Positions 16,908 to 25,649 of a stretch of DNA of 64,000 bases are shown one piece after another. The translations under genes were made by a program, and so were the position numbers. The notes beneath the pieces were generated by a model. That model worked only from the letters and a program-made list of their open reading frames with translations, had not been told where the DNA came from and did no database searches. Position 1 is the stretch's first letter, and each line of letters starts with the position of its first letter. The stretch is from contig DASXFE010000061.1 of assembly GCA_036489765.1 (NCBI GenBank), positions 8,507-72,506 of the forward strand. The letters run 5' to 3'. This DNA comes from DATARH01 sp036489765 (GTDB taxonomy: Bacteria; Pseudomonadota; Alphaproteobacteria; ATCC43930; CGMCC-115725).

Positions 16908-17453
16908 ATGTCGACCGCTTTCGTCGGGGAAATTCGCTGCTTCGGGTTCAATTTCGCGCCCCGAGGCTGGGCGCTGTGCAATGGCCAATTGCTGTCGATC
17001 CAGCAGAATACCGCGCTATTCTCGCTCCTCGGCACGGTCTATGGCGGCAACGGCGTCTCAACGTTTGGCCTGCCTAATCTTCAGGGGCAGGTTCCGATGC
17101 ACTGGGGCAACGGTCCTGGCGGCTTCAATACCGACATCGGCCAGGTCCAGGGATCGACGGCGGTGACCCTCATCTCGAGCCAGATGCCGGTCCACAGCCA
17201 TATGATCCGAGCCGTGGCGATTGCCACGGGCGGCCAATCCGAGCGGACCGCGATACCGTCGGCCGCCACTTACTTAGGCCCCTCGGCGAACCCGAATGCG
17301 GCTTATCAGAACCCGGCGCCGACGATCAACGCGCCGTTCTCGCCCAAGGCGATTTCACCGACAGGCAATTCGCTTCCGCACGAGAACATGCAGCCCTATC
17401 TGGCGCTCAATTTCTGCATCTCGTTGTCGGGCTCATTCCCGTCGCGGAACTGA
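16908..17453 (+). CDS. phage-tail-collar domain protein, MdpB-like (3 of 3)
   Basis: 181 residues, GAGGGAGG ribosome binding site. The collar core is FAPRGWALCNGQLLSIQQNT followed by LGTVYGGNGVSTFGLPNLQGQ; the end is LALNFCISLSGSFPSRN. The tip region is again different from copies 1 and 2 (GPSANPNAAYQNPAPTINAP). The trio therefore looks like an old triplication with diverged distal parts. The acetyltransferase gene starts five bases after its stop, indicating one transcript. Confidence 0.88.
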   Translation: MSTAFVGEIRCFGFNFAPRGWALCNGQLLSIQQNTALFSLLGTVYGGNGVSTFGLPNLQGQVPMHWGNGPGGFNTDIGQVQGSTAVTLISSQMPVHSHMIRAVAIATGGQSERTAIPSAATYLGPSANPNAAYQNPAPTINAPFSPKAISPTGNSLPHENMQPYLALNFCISLSGSFPSRN

Positions 17454-17458
17454 CCCTC

Positions 17459-17995
17459 GTGACGGACGCGGCGCCGCCGATCTTTCGATTGTCGGCGACG
17501 CTGCTGTCCCGAGGTTTTGCTCTGCGGCCCGAAAACGAGGAAGACCTGCCGTTCCTGATTCGGCTCTACGCCACGACCCGGGAAGCGGAGCTGGCGATCA
17601 CGGGTTGGTCGCCGGAACAGAAGCAGGCATTTGTCGTCAGCCAGTTCCAGGCTCAGCACCAATTCTATCGCAATCAGATTCCCGATTGCGGATTTGACGT
17701 CATCGAGTGCCAGGGGGAGCAGATCGGCCGGCTCTATCTCGCGCCCGGCCGGACCCGGCTGAATATCGTCGATATAGCGCTAACGCCCGAATGGTGCGGC
17801 CAGGGGATCGGCACGTCGATTCTTCGCGCCCTGATGGAAACGGCAGAGCAGAGCGGCCGCGGCGTCGTCATCTTTGTCGAGAAATATAACCCTGCGTTAC
17901 GGCTCTACCGACGCCTCGGGTTCACGGAGATTCAGGATGTCGGAATGCATTTCGAGATGGAATGGGTCCCGGCCGACGCCTCGCCCGTCAGTTGA
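17459..17995 (+). CDS. GNAT-family acetyltransferase
   Basis: 178 residues, GTG start. Motif A of GNAT enzymes is visible as IALTPEWCGQGIGTSILRALM (about residues 104-124; the Q-x-x-G-x-G/A loop is CGQGIGT), and motif B as NPALRLYRRLGF. It begins five bases after the third tail-collar gene and is therefore in their operon. It overlaps the convergent DUF6916-like gene by eight bases. A GNAT beside a tail-collar trio suggests acetylation of one of those proteins, but the acceptor cannot be deduced. Confidence 0.88.
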   Translation: MTDAAPPIFRLSATLLSRGFALRPENEEDLPFLIRLYATTREAELAITGWSPEQKQAFVVSQFQAQHQFYRNQIPDCGFDVIECQGEQIGRLYLAPGRTRLNIVDIALTPEWCGQGIGTSILRALMETAEQSGRGVVIFVEKYNPALRLYRRLGFTEIQDVGMHFEMEWVPADASPVS

Positions 17996-18281
17996 AAATC
18001 GCCTGATAGAGAATGCCGTGGTCGTCCCTGCCGACCGGCACCAGGAATATGATGATTTCGCCGATCTCTTCGTGCGTCAGCCGATAGAGTTGCTGAGGCA
18101 GGACGGCGTCGCCGGGGCCGATGAAGATCAGCGAAAACGGTGGCCGTGAATCGGGTATGGCGGACCGGGACGGGAGCAGCGTCGCCTCTTCCAAGCGCAG
18201 CGTTACCGCCAGCTCCGACTGGCCGAAGACAGTACCGATGCGATGCTCGAAATCCTCGAAAACCAGTTTCCCATCGATCAT
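17988..18281 (-). CDS. DUF6916-like small protein
   Basis: 97 residues with no signal peptide or membrane segment. The pattern L(E/V)xFExxxGxxFxx near the start, PFSLIFIGPGDAVLPQQLY in the middle and RLTHEEIGEIIIFLVPVGRD near the end agrees with the family I know as DUF6916, which is recurrently encoded next to tail-collar (MdpB) genes. It is the second gene after the Asp/Asn hydroxylase on the minus strand, nine bases downstream. Function unknown; the conserved company suggests a chaperone or structural partner of the collar proteins. Family name given from memory, not from a search. Confidence 0.7.
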   Translation of the reverse strand: MIDGKLVFEDFEHRIGTVFGQSELAVTLRLEEATLLPSRSAIPDSRPPFSLIFIGPGDAVLPQQLYRLTHEEIGEIIIFLVPVGRDDHGILYQAIFN

Positions 18282-18290
18282 CGCAATGCC

Positions 18291-18887
18291 TCACGTCGGG
18301 AGAAGAGGGTGGGAAGCGTGCTCGAGCTGGGTGGTCAGCCAGTCGTTGACCACCGCATCGATCACGAGGTGCACGCGGTCGCCGGGACCGCGGTTGGCGA
18401 CGCTGTGCGGATCGGACAGCCGCAGGTACCAGACGCTGCCGGGCTCCATGATCACGCGGGTCCCGTTGAGCCGGAAGTCGACGTCGGGGCCGGTGGTGAT
18501 CGGGATATGCAGCCGCGCTCTTCCGAATTCGGCGGCGAGGTCGTTGTCATGATGCTCCTTGATCACCGACCCCGGCGTCAGCCGCATCAGCCGGACGCAA
18601 TGCAGCGGGCAGGCGAGATCGTGAAGCACCCGGCGAAAGTAGGGCGCGCGCGCGAGGAGGGGGGTGTCGGTAAATTCGGTTGCTGCGGGGTTCGAGAACA
18701 TCATCATGACCGGATGGACCGCCCCCGCCTGGGCGCGCAACGGAATGACGCTCCAATCGCCGTCGTAATTCTGTCTGACAAAGTGCTCGAGCCACTCCGC
18801 GGTGCCGAGGGCATCGAGGTCTTCCCGCAATCGGGACGGGTCGAATTGCATCGGCAACCGAAGGCGATCGGCGAACCTTGCTTCCAC
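18291..18887 (-). CDS. aspartyl/asparaginyl beta-hydroxylase-like oxygenase
   Basis: 198 residues of the AspH-type 2OG-Fe(II) oxygenase fold. The core is PGSVIKEHHDNDLA (His112/His113 and Asp114 region), RLHIPITTGPDVDFRLNG, and then SDPHSVANRG with His161 as the distal iron ligand and Arg171 in DRVHLVID for 2-oxoglutarate. An ATG at residue 13 is an alternative start. It is the first of two minus-strand genes, followed by the DUF6916-like gene, and diverges from a sulfotransferase across about 100 bases. A peptidyl Asp/Asn/His target is the usual expectation for this family; the precursor core contains one Asn and one Asp. Confidence 0.85.
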   Translation of the reverse strand: MEARFADRLRLPMQFDPSRLREDLDALGTAEWLEHFVRQNYDGDWSVIPLRAQAGAVHPVMMMFSNPAATEFTDTPLLARAPYFRRVLHDLACPLHCVRLMRLTPGSVIKEHHDNDLAAEFGRARLHIPITTGPDVDFRLNGTRVIMEPGSVWYLRLSDPHSVANRGPGDRVHLVIDAVVNDWLTTQLEHASHPLLPT

Positions 18888-18985
18888 AGCATCCGTCCGT
18901 ACAGGCGCGACGCATGTTGCCTTAAGCCTCGGACGATAGCTATCGCGCCGCGTCCGGATACGCGTCGCACGGTCCGGGGCCCGTG

Positions 18986-20182
18986 ATGTCCGGTTCTCCG
19001 CCCGGCGATCCGTTGGCTTTCGATCGCTTGCGCGCGCAGGTGATGGGTGACGAAGCGGTACAACTGGAATTAAGCCGAATCGATGAAGCCGAGCGCTTCG
19101 CCGAAAGGGCTGCGGAGATTGCGGCCGGGATCGGAGCTGGCCTTTCCCGCGAGTTCATCCTCGCCGCGCTGCGCCCGGACCCGCTCCGGCTGATGCGTGG
19201 ATTTCCGCCGGTGATCACGTCCGCGTGGCCGTCGAGGCACTGGCTGCCCTCGCAGGTCTCCACGTCGTTCGACGGCGCGGTGGGTGTCGATTGGGTGCAT
19301 CTTGGCGGCGAGCGACTAGTCCAGCCGTTTTTCGAACAATCCCTGTCGCGCGCCCTCGGCCGCCCGTTCAACCGGATGTTCGGATACCGGACGACCCTCA
19401 GCGATTTTATCGCGGGCGCACGGGCGGACGAGGCCCCGGCGCCGGACGGGTTCATCTTTCACATGTCGCGATGCGGCTCGACGCTCGTGGCCCAGATGCT
19501 GGCCGCGTTGCCGAGCCATATCGTCGTGTCCGAAGCAGCACCGCTCGATGCCGCCGTGCAGTTGGACCGCGGTGCGCCGCCTCTTGCGGCCGATGGTCAT
19601 GCCGGCGCCTTGGCCGCTATGGTGGCCGCTCTCGGGCGGAGACGTTTCGGCGGCGAGCGGCACTACGTGTTGAAGCTCGATGCGTGGCATACGCTGGCTC
19701 TGCCGCTGTTTCGGCGGGTCTTTCCGCAGGTGCCCTGGGTCTTTCTCTATCGAGACCCGATAGAGGTGCTGGTGTCGCAAATGGCTGAGCCCGGCATGCA
19801 GATGATTCCGAACGCCCTGGCGTCGTTTCCTTTCGGGATCGAGAACGGGGCCGAACTGGCGCGCGAGGAGCATTGTGCCCGCGTGCTCGAAAAGATTTGC
19901 GCGGCGGCGCTCGACAACCTCGGCTTCGGCGGCGGGCTGGTGGTCAATTACGACGAGCTGCCGGAGGCGGTCCGGCAGAAAATACTACCTCATTTCGGCA
20001 TCGGGTGCAGCGCGGAGGAAGAAGCCGCGATGAGAGCTGCCGCTGGTCGGGACGCCAAGGCCCCGTATGTGGAATTCGTCAGCGACGCCGATGCCAAGCA
20101 GCGCCGGGCGACGGATCGCGTTCGCGCCGCGGCTCGGCGGCATCTCGACGGGGTCTATGGGGCTCTGCAGGCGATGCGGTGA
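18986..20182 (+). CDS. sulfotransferase-family protein
   Basis: 398 residues. The ATG at 18986 follows an in-frame GTG at 18983. The P-loop-like 5'-phosphosulfate site is FHMSRCGSTLVAQML (158-172), and VFLYRDPIEVLVSQM near residue 252 is the 3'-phosphate site. The N-terminal 140 residues are an extra domain of unknown role. It is not closely similar to the sulfotransferase at 7.8 kb, so the two are not a recent duplication. The nucleotidyltransferase gene follows by 21 bases. The acceptor is unknown. Confidence 0.8.
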   Translation: MSGSPPGDPLAFDRLRAQVMGDEAVQLELSRIDEAERFAERAAEIAAGIGAGLSREFILAALRPDPLRLMRGFPPVITSAWPSRHWLPSQVSTSFDGAVGVDWVHLGGERLVQPFFEQSLSRALGRPFNRMFGYRTTLSDFIAGARADEAPAPDGFIFHMSRCGSTLVAQMLAALPSHIVVSEAAPLDAAVQLDRGAPPLAADGHAGALAAMVAALGRRRFGGERHYVLKLDAWHTLALPLFRRVFPQVPWVFLYRDPIEVLVSQMAEPGMQMIPNALASFPFGIENGAELAREEHCARVLEKICAAALDNLGFGGGLVVNYDELPEAVRQKILPHFGIGCSAEEEAAMRAAAGRDAKAPYVEFVSDADAKQRRATDRVRAAARRHLDGVYGALQAMR

Positions 20183-20203
20183 GAGGCCGTTCCGGGACGT
20201 CGG

Positions 20204-21379
20204 ATGCAACTCGCGCCGGAATTTCGCCTGCTGTGCCTTGCGTTGCGCCGGCCATTCCCAGCCGCCGACATGCGGCGCCTCGCCGCCGCAGAGGCCGAGC
20301 GGCTGAATTGGGCTGCCATCGTCGAAGGCGCGCGCAGTCATCGCGTGTCGGCCCTCGTCCTCGAAGGCTTCCAGGATGGCGGCGTGGCTGTGCCCGATCC
20401 GGCAGTCGCCGAGCTCGGGCGCCATGCCCATGTTTCCGCGCGCCGCGCCCTCGCCCAAGGGGCGCTGATATCGCGGCTGTTGAGGCTGCTGACAGACGCC
20501 GGGATTCGCGTGCTGACGCTCAAGGGCATCGTGTTGTCGGCCCAGCTTTACGGCGACCCCGCCCGGCGCAGCGCTGCCGACATCGACCTGTTGATCGATC
20601 CGGTCCAATTCGAGCGAGCCGCAGCGCTGCTCGTCGCGGCCGGGTATCGGCCGAAGGGGCATGACAATCTGTCGCCGCGACAGCGCACGGCCTACCGCTA
20701 CTGGATCAAGGACGTGGTTCTGGTCGACGCCGTCAGCGGCACGCCGATCGAGTTGCACCATCGGCTCACCGACAATCCCGAACTCCTCTGCGCCCATTTC
20801 GACACGCTCTGGCGTGAGCGCGATGAAGTCGCGGTGTGGGGCGTCACGGCGGCCACGTTGGGCCGGCGGTATCTGCCGCTCTATCTCTGCGCCCATGGCG
20901 CCGTTCACGGGTGGGATCGCCTGCGCTGGCTGATCGACCTCGCCGATGCGCTGGAGGGACCGGAAATGGCGGCGACCCGGACGGCCGCGCAGGCCGCCGG
21001 GCTCGACGCGGCGCTGCTGCACGCGGTGAGTTTGGCGCATGACTGGCTCGGAATGGCGGTGGCGCCGGGCATTCTCGAGGAGCTGCGGCGAAGCCCCGCC
21101 GTGTGCCGGCTCGATCGCATCCACGCGCGTCTCTATGCCGGCGAGGCGTGGCAGCAGACCCTTCGGCGAGATCTTCCCGCGACGCTGCGGCGGCAAACGT
21201 ATTGGCAGATGCGGTATCGGCTGCGGCTCAAATCGGACTGGCGGTATCGCCGGCGGCAGGTGCTGCGCGAGCTCGTGTCGCCGGCGGACTGGGGAACGGT
21301 CGCGCTGCCCGACAGGCTGTTCTTCCTCTACCCGCTGATACGGCCGATCGGCTGGCTGATCCGCCGGCTCCGGCGCTAG
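20204..21379 (+). CDS. nucleotidyltransferase family protein (NTP_transf_5 type)
   Basis: 391 residues. The diagnostic block is LTLKGIVLSAQLYGDPARRS followed by ADIDLLID, that is K-G plus YGDPxxRSxxDIDLL, where the two Asp residues of the DxD bind metal. IELHHRLTDNP supplies the third acidic region. Proteins of this family are common beside lasso and related RiPP genes (with PqqD, B2, HprK and AsnB homologues) and in some exopolysaccharide clusters. Here it lies between the modification region and the polysaccharide region, so it could belong to either. It may transfer a nucleotidyl group to a peptide or protein; no substrate is known to me. Confidence 0.82.
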   Translation: MQLAPEFRLLCLALRRPFPAADMRRLAAAEAERLNWAAIVEGARSHRVSALVLEGFQDGGVAVPDPAVAELGRHAHVSARRALAQGALISRLLRLLTDAGIRVLTLKGIVLSAQLYGDPARRSAADIDLLIDPVQFERAAALLVAAGYRPKGHDNLSPRQRTAYRYWIKDVVLVDAVSGTPIELHHRLTDNPELLCAHFDTLWRERDEVAVWGVTAATLGRRYLPLYLCAHGAVHGWDRLRWLIDLADALEGPEMAATRTAAQAAGLDAALLHAVSLAHDWLGMAVAPGILEELRRSPAVCRLDRIHARLYAGEAWQQTLRRDLPATLRRQTYWQMRYRLRLKSDWRYRRRQVLRELVSPADWGTVALPDRLFFLYPLIRPIGWLIRRLRR

Positions 21380-21930
21380 GCGAGGGGAAAGACGTTCTGC
21401 CGATCGGTCATGATCGAGACCCGCCGGCCAAGGACGTCGAGCAGCACGCGGATGCGGCCGGCGTCGTCGAGGCTCTCCAGTGTCGCCAACTGGTCGGCAA
21501 ACGCGCCGGCCATCAGCCGGACGGTTCCGCCGATCTTCAGTCGTTCGGCGAAATGCAGGATGCCGCGCGGGTCGGCAGAGGCAATCAGCGCTTCGACGAT
21601 CCCGGGCGGCACCGGGTGAGGGCGCGTGGCCTGCATCACCAGGCTCGACACGCCGTAGGTGCCGTTGACGCTGCGCCATCGATCGCGGCCGAGATCAAGC
21701 GAGACGAAAAGATAGCGCGGGAAAAACGGCGCCTCGACCTGGCGCAGCTTGCGCGCATGGCGGATCGTCTTGTGCCGCTTGGGCAGGAACACGCAGAACC
21801 CCTGATTGGCGAGCTGTTCCTGGGCGCGCAACTCGCGGCACGGCAGGGTATGGACCGCATACCAGCGGGCGCCGGGCGGGCCTGGCCGCGGCGCCGTGGC
21901 TTCATAAAGGGCGGGCTGCGTGTCGTTCAT
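21376..21930 (-). CDS. NusG/RfaH-like transcription antiterminator
   Basis: 184 residues using the ATG at 21930; upstream residues in the longer frame (to 22113) look non-native. The N-terminal NGN domain is WYAVHTLPCRELRAQEQL, GFCVFLPKRHKT and PFFPRYLFVSLD; the C-terminal KOW-like part is GGTVRLMAGAFADQLATLES and RIRVLLDVLGRRVSI. This is the arrangement of RfaH and UpxY specialised NusG paralogues, which prevent premature termination in long polysaccharide operons. It stands alone at the boundary of the 30-kb glycosyltransferase array, in keeping with that role. No ops-like element was identified. Confidence 0.88.
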   Translation of the reverse strand: MNDTQPALYEATAPRPGPPGARWYAVHTLPCRELRAQEQLANQGFCVFLPKRHKTIRHARKLRQVEAPFFPRYLFVSLDLGRDRWRSVNGTYGVSSLVMQATRPHPVPPGIVEALIASADPRGILHFAERLKIGGTVRLMAGAFADQLATLESLDDAGRIRVLLDVLGRRVSIMTDRQNVFPLA

Positions 21931-22097
21931 AAAGGCATCCCGGTTGCCGACGCGCCCCCCAACCTTATTGACCCGGCGCACGCGGAACAAGACCGCGGCT
22001 TGTCGCGGCGAATGACCACGCCCCGGGGCATGGGCTGGACGCCAAAGGCCGAAACCGACACAGTCGAGGCCGCTCCCGCGATGGGGGATTTGATCGC

Positions 22098-22814
22098 ATG
22101 ATCGCCGACGCACCGCTGCCCGAACGAGGGCGCCTTTATGTTATCGGCGATATTCACGGCCGCGCCGATCTCCTTGACGGCGTGATCGAGCGGATTCGCC
22201 GCGATCTCGCCGTGCGCCCGATCGGCGATGCCGTCACGGTGACGCTGGGCGACTATGTGGACCGGGGGCCGGATTCGCGCGGCGTGCTCGAACGCCTGTC
22301 GCACAACCCTTTCCCGACCGAATATCTCGCGCTCAAGGGCAACCATGAGGAGCTGGTCACGGCGTTTCTCGCCGACGCTTCCGTCGCCGAGCATTGGCGC
22401 CACTACGGCGGGCTCGAGACCCTGCATTCCTACGGGGTCCCGGTGAACCCGCTGATGCGCGGCCGCGACTACGAGACCGCCGCCGAGGCGTTCGACCAGG
22501 CCCTGCCGGCGTCGCATCGCGACTTCCTGGCGTCGCTGCGCACCTCGCTGATCATCGGGCGATACTTTCTGTGCCACGCCGGCATCCGCCCCGGCGTCCC
22601 GCTGGAGCGGCAGAGCGACGAGGATCTGCGGTGGATCCGCGAGCCGTTTCTCGAAAGCACGATGAATTTCGGCAAAATCGTCGTGCACGGCCACACCCCG
22701 ACCGAACGGCCCGAAGTGCTGCCCAACCGCATCAATCTCGACACCGGCGCGTACATGACCGGCCGGCTGACCTGCGCGGCGCTCGAGGGCGAGAGGGTTC
22801 GGTTTCTGACATAG
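22098..22814 (+). CDS. calcineurin-like metallophosphoesterase
   Basis: 238 residues with the complete PPP-family signature: GDIHG (17-21), GDYVDRGPDS (51-60), GNHE (81-84) and the later HGHTP. These ligate two metal ions and the phosphate. The family includes bacterial Ser/Thr phosphatases and symmetrical dinucleotide hydrolases. It is transcribed divergently from the antiterminator gene and converges on the WbuB-like glycosyltransferase. In EPS clusters such phosphatases may counteract protein kinases such as the Wzc-type kinase here, but that is inference. Confidence 0.88.
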   Translation: MIADAPLPERGRLYVIGDIHGRADLLDGVIERIRRDLAVRPIGDAVTVTLGDYVDRGPDSRGVLERLSHNPFPTEYLALKGNHEELVTAFLADASVAEHWRHYGGLETLHSYGVPVNPLMRGRDYETAAEAFDQALPASHRDFLASLRTSLIIGRYFLCHAGIRPGVPLERQSDEDLRWIREPFLESTMNFGKIVVHGHTPTERPEVLPNRINLDTGAYMTGRLTCAALEGERVRFLT

Positions 22815-22837
22815 CGTGGCCACCGACCCACAGCGCC

Positions 22838-24055
22838 TCACCCCAAGCTGTCGAACACGGCGCCCCAGCGGCGAAAGGCATGGTCGCGGGTAAAATCCGC
22901 GTCAAGCATCCGACGGGCCCGGTCACCCATTTCAACCAGGGCGGCGGGATCGTGCGACAGACGGGTGAGCACGGCGGCAAATCCGCTTGCGTCGTCGGGT
23001 TCGACGACGATCCCACACCCGTATTGCCGCGTGAGCTCGGCGATCTCGCCATCGGGGGCGGCGACCGCGATAAAGGGGCGCCCAGCCGCGGCGATGCCGT
23101 AGAGCTTGCTGGGAAAGATCAGCCCTTCGACTTCCGGCACGAGCGAGAGCCAGTGGACATCGGGAAGCGTCAGCGAATGCCTGAGAGTGTCGCGGTCCTG
23201 ATACGGGGCGAACCTGAACTGGGCCTCCAAGCCGCGCTCCCCGACACGCTGGCGCAATTCGTCGATCCGGCCGTCGCCGATGAACAGGAACACGATGCGG
23301 GGGGCGTGCCGCAGCAGCTCCGCCGCCGCGACGACGGTTTCGAATTCGTGCGCCCGGCCGAGATTGCCCGAATAGCCGACAACGAACCGGTCTTCGAGCC
23401 CCCATTCGCGCCGCAGTGGATTGTCGTGGGATGGGAGCGGCCGGATCGTCTCGTCGTCGCACCAGTTCGGGATTACGTGGATGCGGTCTGCCGCGACGCC
23501 GCGTGCGCGTATTCGCCAGGCCATGCGGTTGCTGACCGCGATGTTGGCCGCCGCCTCACGCAGCGCCGTGTCGCGCAGCCGCATCAACCGGTCGCCCAGC
23601 GGTCCGCCCAGAAGCGGCACGCCGAGCCGCGCCCCCACTTCGGGGTACAGGTCCTGCAGCCAGTTGACCAGGATCAGGCCTTGCCGCCGCGCCGCCCGCC
23701 TCGCCGCAACGCACAGCATCGGCGGATCGGTCTTCGCGACCAGGATATCGCCGGGCTGCGCCACGGTGCGGGCGGCACGCCCGACCGCCGCCCAGAACGA
23801 CAGGTAATCGAGGCTGCGGCCGAATAGTCGCGAGCGCCCGAACCGCGTCGCCGCGACGCGATGGACACGGACGCCCGCGATCGTCTCCGCCGCCGGCAGC
23901 GCGGCGTGCGGCTGGTCGTAGCGCTGACGGCTGGTGATGATGCTCACGTCCCGCCCCCGCTCGGCCAGATGAAACGCGAGGTCGCCGAGAAGCTGGCTGG
24001 TTGCCGAATGGTCGGGGGCGAAATACCGATTGACGAAAATGATGCGCTTCATCAC
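22838..24055 (-). CDS. glycosyltransferase family 4 (WbuB-like)
   Basis: 405 residues with GT-B fold. The N-terminal domain starts IIFVNRYFAPDHSATSQLL, typical of WbuB-type enzymes; the C-terminal donor domain has VGYSGNLGRAHEFETVVAA, and PEVEGLIFPSKLYGIAAAGRP carries the E-x7-E-like donor-binding region. Two adjacent ATGs are possible starts. It lies 40 bases downstream of the initiating sugar transferase on the same strand, so it may add the second sugar to the lipid-linked unit. The exact sugar cannot be read from sequence. Confidence 0.88.
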   Translation of the reverse strand: MMKRIIFVNRYFAPDHSATSQLLGDLAFHLAERGRDVSIITSRQRYDQPHAALPAAETIAGVRVHRVAATRFGRSRLFGRSLDYLSFWAAVGRAARTVAQPGDILVAKTDPPMLCVAARRAARRQGLILVNWLQDLYPEVGARLGVPLLGGPLGDRLMRLRDTALREAAANIAVSNRMAWRIRARGVAADRIHVIPNWCDDETIRPLPSHDNPLRREWGLEDRFVVGYSGNLGRAHEFETVVAAAELLRHAPRIVFLFIGDGRIDELRQRVGERGLEAQFRFAPYQDRDTLRHSLTLPDVHWLSLVPEVEGLIFPSKLYGIAAAGRPFIAVAAPDGEIAELTRQYGCGIVVEPDDASGFAAVLTRLSHDPAALVEMGDRARRMLDADFTRDHAFRRWGAVFDSLG

Positions 24056-24095
24056 GCGCGCCGGGAAGGGGGCCCACCGTGGCCGGGTTGCAACG

Positions 24096-25649
24096 CTAGG
24101 CGGAGCGCGTCATCGGTGCCCGGGCCGTATCCTCCACCGCGGCTTTCGGCCCCGCGGCGATAAAGCGGGACACCTCGTCACGCCGCGTGGCCGGCTTTAG
24201 GCAGGCAAGGGACATCCAGGCGCCGGAATGGGCCGGCGCCCGCTTGGAGCGCCGATCGCCGCGCAGCAGGCTGACGATCGTCATCACGACGATGCGGAGA
24301 TCGAACCAGGGCGAGGCCAGGCGAACGTATTCCTCGTCGAACGCCTCCTTTTCCTCCGGCGACAGCAGTGTCCCGCCGTTGACCTGCGCCCAGCCGGTGA
24401 TCCCCGGCCTGACCATCAGCCGCACGTGGGGGACCGGCGGTTGGTCGCGGTTCAGAAGAGGCCGCGGTCCGATCAGCGACATCTCGCCGACCAGCACGTT
24501 GAGCAATTGCGGGAGTTCGTCGACCCGCGTCTTGCGCAGCAGCCGGCCGATCCACGACAGCCGCTGCGTCATCTGCCCCGACGCGTCGAAAACCGAACGC
24601 AGGGTGCGGACCTTGTACAACAAAAAGCTTCGCCCATTGACACCGACGCGCTGCTGCCAAAAGACGATCGGAGCCCCGACATCGACAAAGGCGAGACCGG
24701 CGGCCAACAGCCACAGGGGCGCCAGGACGACGATCAGCGTCATGGCCACGGCAAAATCGACCGGCCGTTTGAAGCGGAAGTAGCGCGGCATGACCATGGC
24801 CCCCGCATCCGTGTTCGCCGGTGCGGGTGCGGGTGCGGGCGGCCGTGACGGGCGTTCCACTTTACGCTCGGTGGCGTCGAGCAGCCGCGACGCCGACATG
24901 AAGTTGATCCCGTGCCGCGCGCAGACGCTGCGAATCTCCGAGAGTTCTGCATCCGACAGCGAATCCTCCGGCCCTCCCAGGACGACCCGGTCGGTCTGGA
25001 CGCCGTGCAAGGCAAATTCCTCGATGAGCGATTCGAGATGGGAAGGCGGCCCGTAAATCCGCACGCCGCTTACCGACGAGCCGATCCATCGCGGTTCGGC
25101 ATCGAGCAGGGCGATCACCCGCTGCCGGCCAAATCCACAGACTTCGAGAAACCTCATGTAGAGGAAGGACAGGTCGCACACGCCGATCACGATCACATGT
25201 TCCGCAACCGCTTCCGCCGTCTGATCCGCCTTGGTCCGCTTTCTGTCGGCGACGTGAGCCGCGGCCCGGATCGTCACCAGTCCGATCCCGAGCAGCAGGG
25301 CATGCACCGCCGGGGTCGAGCGCGGGATGCCCTCGAGACGCGTGACGGAAAACAGCACCACGCAGGTCAGCAGCTCGGCGGTCAACACCGCCTTGCCGAC
25401 GTCGACGATGTCGTGGACCGAATAGTACCGCGGGATGCCGCTCCGCAGGCCGAACATCGAGTAAGCCAGCAACGTGCAGGCGAACGAGACGAGGCAATAC
25501 AGGCCAACCAGCGCCGCGCCGCCGGGCGACAGGATATAAGCGTCGCGGATGTAAAGCGCCAAAAGCGGGGAAATTGCCGCCAAAAGAACATCGGATAACG
25601 AGTAGCGGATACGAAAATGCGACCGAGACGAGGGCGGGTGGATTCGCAT
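24096..25649 (-). CDS. undecaprenyl-phosphate sugar-1-phosphate transferase (polyprenyl glycosylphosphotransferase)
   Basis: 517 residues. Four to five N-terminal membrane helices (residues 18-140), a nucleotide-binding-like middle domain, and the C-terminal catalytic domain: FKRPVDFAVAMTLIVVLAPL (membrane segment), FLLYKVRTLR, RKTRVDELPQLLNVLVGEMS, IGPRP and RPGITGWAQVNGG. This is the WcaJ/PssY/ExoY type enzyme that starts repeat-unit synthesis by moving a hexose-1-phosphate to undecaprenyl phosphate in the inner membrane. Residues around 276-290 form a Pro-Ala linker encoded by a short GGTGCG microsatellite (about 24820-24840). It diverges from the OPX lipoprotein gene. Confidence 0.92.
   Translation of the reverse strand: MRIHPPSSRSHFRIRYSLSDVLLAAISPLLALYIRDAYILSPGGAALVGLYCLVSFACTLLAYSMFGLRSGIPRYYSVHDIVDVGKAVLTAELLTCVVLFSVTRLEGIPRSTPAVHALLLGIGLVTIRAAAHVADRKRTKADQTAEAVAEHVIVIGVCDLSFLYMRFLEVCGFGRQRVIALLDAEPRWIGSSVSGVRIYGPPSHLESLIEEFALHGVQTDRVVLGGPEDSLSDAELSEIRSVCARHGINFMSASRLLDATERKVERPSRPPAPAPAPANTDAGAMVMPRYFRFKRPVDFAVAMTLIVVLAPLWLLAAGLAFVDVGAPIVFWQQRVGVNGRSFLLYKVRTLRSVFDASGQMTQRLSWIGRLLRKTRVDELPQLLNVLVGEMSLIGPRPLLNRDQPPVPHVRLMVRPGITGWAQVNGGTLLSPEEKEAFDEEYVRLASPWFDLRIVVMTIVSLLRGDRRSKRAPAHSGAWMSLACLKPATRRDEVSRFIAAGPKAAVEDTARAPMTRSA

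Noticed and set aside
15779..17453. Prophage or phage-tail module
   Set aside because: Only collar-domain proteins are present; no capsid, portal, terminase, lysis or integrase genes in the neighbourhood. MdpB-like proteins are common outside phages.
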